NCBI GenBank assembly: GCA_965369945.1
Contig: CBDUST010000199.1
Span: forward strand, 1 to 8,608
Length of the DNA stretch: 8,608 bases
Direction: 5' to 3'
From: JADFNO01 sp965369945
GTDB lineage: Bacteria; Planctomycetota; Phycisphaerae; Phycisphaerales; SM1A02
Below the pieces are notes generated by a model. It was not told where the DNA came from, did no database searches, and was given only the letters and a program-made list of their open reading frames with translations. Within the stretch, counting starts at the first letter, position 1. Each line of letters opens with the position of its first letter. Below are positions 6,134 to 8,608 of this stretch, piece after piece. The position numbers and the translations under genes were made by a program.

Positions 6134-6765
6134 CCAATCGGCTCGTAAAGGATGAGCACGGCGTCGCGCGGTGCTGGTGGTGTGTCGGCGACCCGCTTTA
6201 CCAACACTATCATGATACGGAATGGGGTTTCCCCGTCGCCGACGATACTCGTCTATTCGAAAAGCTCTGCCTTGAGGGGTTCCAAGCTGGGTTGAGTTGG
6301 CTCACGATCCTGCGCAAACGCGAGAGTTTCCGCGCCGCGTTTGCTGAGTTCGATATCCAGCACGTCGCCCGCTTCAACAGTCGCTCCGTCGATCGGCTCC
6401 TCAAAAATGCAGGCATCGTTCGTCATCGCGGCAAGATCGAATCAACGATCAACAACGCCAAGCGTGCGATTGAATTGATCGACGAGTTCGGATCGCTGGC
6501 GGCGTACGTTTGGCAGTACGAACCGACTCCCGCCCCCGGAAATCGACCGCGCCGCGTGACGTTCAACTCTATTCCAAGCACCACGTCCGAGTCGATCGCG
6601 ATGAGCAAAGACCTCAAACGGCGTGGATGGTCGTTCGTCGGCCCCACCACGGTCTATGCGTTTATGCAGGCGATGGGTTTAGTCGATGACCATCTCAGCG
6701 GCTGCCATGTCCGGGATCAGGTCGAGGACGCCCGAGCCGAATTCACGCGATCGGGTCTCCGATAA
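6130..6765 (+). CDS. tag: DNA-3-methyladenine glycosylase I
   Basis: Base-excision repair enzyme that removes 3-methyladenine from alkylated DNA. Its 211 residues include the whole Tag core. The zinc ligands of E. coli Tag (Cys4, His17, His175, Cys179) align with Cys15 (RCWWC), His28 (YHDTEWG), His188 and Cys192 (GLVDDHLSGC). The catalytic-pocket Glu38 of E. coli corresponds to Glu49 in CLEGFQAGLSW. Other typical stretches are AGIVRHRGKIESTINNAKR, TSESIAMSKDLKRRGWSFVGPTTVYAFMQAMGL. The protein has about 11 extra residues at the N-terminus and a short charged tail after the last zinc ligand. The GTG start overlaps the methyltransferase stop by four bases, which suggests coupled translation. 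No Ada-box or other adaptive-response signal is visible. Confidence 0.97.
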   Translation: MTNRLVKDEHGVARCWWCVGDPLYQHYHDTEWGFPVADDTRLFEKLCLEGFQAGLSWLTILRKRESFRAAFAEFDIQHVARFNSRSVDRLLKNAGIVRHRGKIESTINNAKRAIELIDEFGSLAAYVWQYEPTPAPGNRPRRVTFNSIPSTTSESIAMSKDLKRRGWSFVGPTTVYAFMQAMGLVDDHLSGCHVRDQVEDARAEFTRSGLR

Positions 6766-6788
6766 CCACGTTACCTGTGACTTAGGGT

Positions 6789-6818
6789 TTGCCTGACCCG
6801 GTACGTATCGGCTAACAT
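6789..6818 (+). promoter_or_regulatory. Promoter of the HNH gene with an internal palindrome
   Basis: TTGCCT (6789-6794) and TAACAT (6813-6818) are 18 bp apart, a fair sigma-70 match, and predict a start near 6825 with a leader of about 30 bases. The spacer holds CCGGTACGTATCGG (6798-6811), a palindrome with one mismatched pair. That position would suit a repressor or MerR-type site, but nothing identifies a regulator. Confidence 0.4.
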
Positions 6819-6855
6819 CCTGGAAAGTCGAACCCTCGGCAGGAGTAAGGGACAC

Positions 6856-7494
6856 GTGGTCGGAATTAGCGTAACAGGCGTACTTGACGAGAAGGTGCTG
6901 GTGCTGAACCGCCTCTACACGGCGGTGCGGGTTATCAGCGCGCGCCGCGCTTTCACGTTGCTCTGCAAGCAGATTGCCGAAGTGATCGCGGTTGAGGACG
7001 GCCGCTACGTCAACTACAACTTCGAATCGTGGACGGAAGTCGCGGATCTTCAAAGGGAGTTCGAGCCCGACGCTCACGATTGGATACGCACGCCGCGCCT
7101 TCAGATCGCGGTGCCGAAAATCATTCGGCTCTTGGGATACGACCGCCTCCCACAACAGGAGGTCAAGCTGAACCGCCGTAATCTCTATGCGCGCGATGCT
7201 AATCGTTGCCAGTATTGCGGCCAGCGCTTCCCGACGAAGGAACTGACGATCGACCACATCGTGCCGCGGGTGATCGGCGGCGAGCACTCCTGGCAGAACC
7301 TGGTCTGCGCCTGCGTGAAGTGCAACGCCCGTAAAGGCGGTCGAACGCCGGTGCAAGCCAACATGCGCTTGGTTCGAAAGCCGGTGCGCCCCAAGCGAAA
7401 TCCGATCCTCAGCTTGCGGCTGGGTAATCCCAAGTACCATTCGTGGAAGGCATTCCTCAACGAAGCGTACTGGACGGTTGAGCTGCGGGATTAG
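6856..7494 (+). CDS. HNH endonuclease family protein
   Basis: A 212-residue protein with a C-terminal HNH/zinc module. The zinc-ribbon cysteines are Cys118-x-x-Cys121 (CQYCG) and Cys153-x-x-Cys156 (CVKCN). Between them lies the beta-beta-alpha metal nuclease signature with Asp133-His134 (TIDHIVPR), Asn148 (QNLVC) and Asn157 (CNARKGG). It is therefore of the HNN type. The preceding 100 residues (VLVLNRLYTAVRVISARRAFTLL, then a wiTPRLQIAVPKIIRLL-type stretch) form the N-terminal part seen in a broadly distributed, chromosomally encoded HNH family whose biological role is not established. It is probably a metal-dependent nicking or cutting enzyme, but activity is not proven by sequence. Translation starts at GTG with AGGAG about 10 bases and AAGGG about 4 bases upstream. 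The frame has no near ATG alternative. It stands alone and is convergent with nuoB, with no methylase, phage or intron context. Confidence 0.9.
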   Translation: MVGISVTGVLDEKVLVLNRLYTAVRVISARRAFTLLCKQIAEVIAVEDGRYVNYNFESWTEVADLQREFEPDAHDWIRTPRLQIAVPKIIRLLGYDRLPQQEVKLNRRNLYARDANRCQYCGQRFPTKELTIDHIVPRVIGGEHSWQNLVCACVKCNARKGGRTPVQANMRLVRKPVRPKRNPILSLRLGNPKYHSWKAFLNEAYWTVELRD

Positions 7495-7531
7495 GGGAAG
7501 GCTTGAGCAGTGAGGCTTGAGGCTGCGCGAC

Positions 7532-7575
7532 CCGGACCTTCCTTACTCGACAGGAGTCGGGTTCGTCAGGTCCGG
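7532..7575. terminator. Two-tier hairpin between convergent HNH and nuoB genes
   Basis: CCGGACCT (7532-7539) and AGGTCCGG (7568-7575) form a perfect 8-bp outer stem. Inside it ACTCGAC (7545-7551), loop AGGA and GTCGGGT (7556-7562) form a 7-bp stem with one G-U pair. The structure sits 37 bp after the HNH stop and 49 bp after the nuoB stop, where a shared bidirectional terminator would be expected. There is no U-tract in either direction, so factor-dependent termination or RNA 3'-end protection is equally possible. Confidence 0.4.
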
Positions 7576-7587
7576 CTTCCACCCCTT

Positions 7588-7619
7588 GATGCCATGATGC
7601 CCCGATGCCCCGATGCCTT
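7588..7619. repeat. Four tandem 8-bp GATGCC units
   Basis: GATGCCAT, GATGCCCC, GATGCCCC and GATGCCTT follow one another without gaps. The first six bases are constant and the last two vary. The array ends 5 bp from the nuoB stop codon in non-coding DNA and is a candidate variable-number repeat. Confidence 0.65.
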
Positions 7620-7624
7620 CCCGC

Positions 7625-8194
7625 TCAGGTTGCTCCGATACTGACGTCGGTCGGCTGAGGCTGCGGCTCGTAATTCGGCGCTAGCGCGATCTGAAGCGGT
7701 ATACGTTTTCCTTCGCCGTCGTAAGGGATGTTCTCTTCGTCGATGATGCGCTGGATGGCCATGATCCCCTCCATCAACATCTCCGGCCGAGGCGGACAGC
7801 CCGGGACATACACATCGACGGGTATGAACTGATCAACGCCCTGCACCACGGCGTAGGTGTCGAACACGCCGCCGGTCGAGGCGCACGCGCCCATCGAGAT
7901 CACCCACTTCGGCTCGGTCATCTGGAGGTAAATCCGCTGAAGCACGGGCAACATCTTCACCGCTATCCGCCCCGCCACGATGAGCAGATCAGCCTGACGC
8001 GGACTGAATCGCATCACCTCCGCACCAAACCGTGCCAGATCGTATCGACTGCTCGCCGTCGCCATCAGCTCGATGCCACAACATGCGGTGGCAAACGGCA
8101 TCGGCCACATGCTCGATCGCCGCGCCCAGTTGATGACCCGGTTCAGTTGCGTCGTCAGTACGCCGTCAGTTGGAATCGCCGCTTCAAGACCCAT
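7625..8194 (-). CDS. nuoB: NADH-quinone oxidoreductase subunit B (complex I)
   Basis: Peripheral-arm subunit of respiratory complex I that carries the terminal [4Fe-4S] cluster N2, which passes electrons to quinone at the membrane interface. All four cluster cysteines are present: Cys38-Cys39 (FATACCGIE), Cys104 (GACASTGG) and Cys133 (VPGCPPRPE). Their spacings (65 and 29) equal those of E. coli NuoB and Thermus Nqo6 as I know them. At 189 residues it is within the family range, with a short N-terminus and a Pro/Gln-rich tail (NYEPQPQPTD) after the conserved core. The ATG at 8194 has GAGG 7 bases upstream. Neither nuoA upstream nor nuoC/nuoD downstream is present: the downstream neighbour is a convergent HNH gene. 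The subunit must therefore assemble with products encoded elsewhere, or this is an extra copy. Confidence 0.96.
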   Translation of the reverse strand: MGLEAAIPTDGVLTTQLNRVINWARRSSMWPMPFATACCGIELMATASSRYDLARFGAEVMRFSPRQADLLIVAGRIAVKMLPVLQRIYLQMTEPKWVISMGACASTGGVFDTYAVVQGVDQFIPVDVYVPGCPPRPEMLMEGIMAIQRIIDEENIPYDGEGKRIPLQIALAPNYEPQPQPTDVSIGAT

Positions 8195-8235
8195 GCGAAT
8201 GCCTCGTATAAAGGATCGTCGCGCCTGGATGGAGC

Positions 8236-8253
8236 GCCGATCATCATATCGGC
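8236..8253. promoter_or_regulatory. Dyad upstream of nuoB
   Basis: GCCGAT-CATCAT-ATCGGC is a perfect 6-bp inverted repeat with a 6-bp centre, located 42-59 bp upstream of the nuoB ATG. The spacing is what a dimeric regulator site near a promoter would show. A TTTATA at 8207-8212 on the minus strand could be the -10 box, but no good -35 box is seen. Confidence 0.3.
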
Positions 8254-8289
8254 TAATCCCACGAGCGACCAGCGAACTCCCCGTTTAGC

Positions 8290-8308
8290 CGTAGGGCTTG
8301 CCCCTACG
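8290..8308. repeat. CGTAGGG hairpin
   Basis: CGTAGGG (8290-8296), loop CTTGC and CCCTACG (8302-8308) form a perfect 7-bp stem. Its left side and flank share TAGCCGTAGGGC (8286-8297) with the minus strand of 3562-3573, at the edge of the repeat island before purH, so it may belong to the same dispersed family. Confidence 0.45.
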
Positions 8309-8357
8309 CGGAGCATAAAGAAGGCATCGTAAAAGCGAAGTCAGTGATCAGTTGCAC

Positions 8358-8383
8358 GGGAAAACGGGACAGGTACGTTCCCC
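8358..8383. repeat. GGGAA...TTCCC inverted repeat, possibly REP-like
   Basis: GGGAAAACG (8358-8366) can pair with CGTTCCC (8377-8383) if two A bases bulge, leaving a GGACAGGTA-type loop. The CGGGACAGGTACGTT core resembles dispersed repeats I associate with REP-type elements, from memory only. It begins about 9 bases after the stop of the minus-strand partial gene and could also act as its 3' hairpin. Confidence 0.3.
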
Positions 8384-8391
8384 GCGCTCTG

Positions 8392-8608
8392 CTATGTGCC
8401 GTGTGATTGGTCACCGACGTACTTGCCTTGCAAATGCCAGTAGGTTTTCCCGTCTGGGCGTTCGGTAATCCACACGTCTGCAACATCGGAAAGGCCATAA
8501 TATCGAATTTCACGGTGATGTTCGATTCTGGGAGGTTCGTTTTCTGCTTCCATCTGTCTCGAAGTGGAATGCCCAACAAAGTCAGTATTTCCTAGCATTT
8601 CCAGAGCG
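8392..8608 (-). CDS. Hypothetical protein, C-terminal part only
   Basis: A minus-strand frame open at the window edge and ending in TAG at 8392. The visible 71 residues read ALEMLGNTDFVGHSTSRQ, then an acidic, Glu-rich stretch, then REIRYYGLSDVADVWITERPDGKTYWHLQGKYVGD. The mixed hydrophobic, Tyr/Trp and Gly-Asp pattern near the end looks like a real folded beta-strand segment. I do not recognise a family. An internal ATG at 8598 lacks a proper Shine-Dalgarno sequence, so the gene more likely starts outside the window. Its codons end in A or T far more often than those of neighbouring genes (GAA, CAT, ACT, TTT, GTT, AGA), which hints at different ancestry. The overlapping frame at 8304-8579 is less protein-like. 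Confidence 0.45.
   Translation of the reverse strand, partial: ALEMLGNTDFVGHSTSRQMEAENEPPRIEHHREIRYYGLSDVADVWITERPDGKTYWHLQGKYVGDQSHGT

Noticed and set aside
3709..6765. A single purH-methyltransferase-tag operon with one shared function
   Set aside because: Spacing allows cotranscription, but the methyltransferase has its own possible promoter and no shared pathway is evident, so only the methyltransferase-tag coupling is claimed.
6679..7440. A 253-codon minus-strand frame antisense to the HNH gene
   Set aside because: The plus strand carries the complete zinc/HNH signature with a promoter and ribosome binding site. The antisense product matches nothing recognisable.
8304..8595. Alternative frames over the right edge (8304-8579 minus, 8407-8595 plus)
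   Set aside because: They overlap the more protein-like frame 8392-8608, and the first runs through the repeat hairpins. The choice is moderate, not certain.

Overview
The window looks like ordinary chromosome from a GC-rich bacterium (about 60% GC by eye). Housekeeping genes are spread out rather than packed into long operons. Two families of dispersed repeats lie between the genes: a CCCTCACCCC/CCCTCTCCC hairpin at the left end, and paired ACGGGCA-NNN-TGCCCGT palindromes whose translation reads TGILPVQ...HGQDARAT. Such repeats are familiar from Planctomycetota, Verrucomicrobiota and related environmental genomes. A planctomycete (for example Phycisphaerae-like) is my best guess, but it is inferred from repeats and gene style, not from a marker gene.

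Layout, left to right. Bases 1-146 hold a repeat hairpin. On the minus strand, a riboflavin synthase alpha-chain gene (1236-1868) is followed by a TPR lipoprotein gene (147-1142). Across a 146-bp divergent promoter region, a secreted PQQ-repeat beta-propeller lipoprotein of BamB type (2015-3277) runs on the plus strand. A 431-bp non-coding stretch (3278-3708) carries nested inverted repeats. Then come plus-strand purH (3709-5298), a class I SAM methyltransferase (5345-6133) and tag, 3-methyladenine DNA glycosylase I (6130-6765), whose GTG start overlaps the methyltransferase stop. An HNH-nuclease-family protein (6856-7494) has its own promoter and ribosome binding site. It converges on a minus-strand nuoB (7625-8194) that has neither nuoA nor nuoC beside it. 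The right edge holds palindromes and the 3' end of an unrecognised, less GC-rich minus-strand gene (8392-8608).

The genes do not form one pathway. They cover purine synthesis (PurH), flavin synthesis (RibE), alkylation repair (Tag), respiration (NuoB) and cell-envelope lipoproteins (TPR, PQQ). The only tight coupling is methyltransferase-tag, with purH 46 bp upstream. I found no CRISPR array, transposase, toxin-antitoxin pair or defence cluster, and no convincing new system. The points most worth a second look are the nested repeat island at 3313-3596, the apparently leaderless starts of purH and the methyltransferase, the solitary nuoB, and several dyads in promoter regions.
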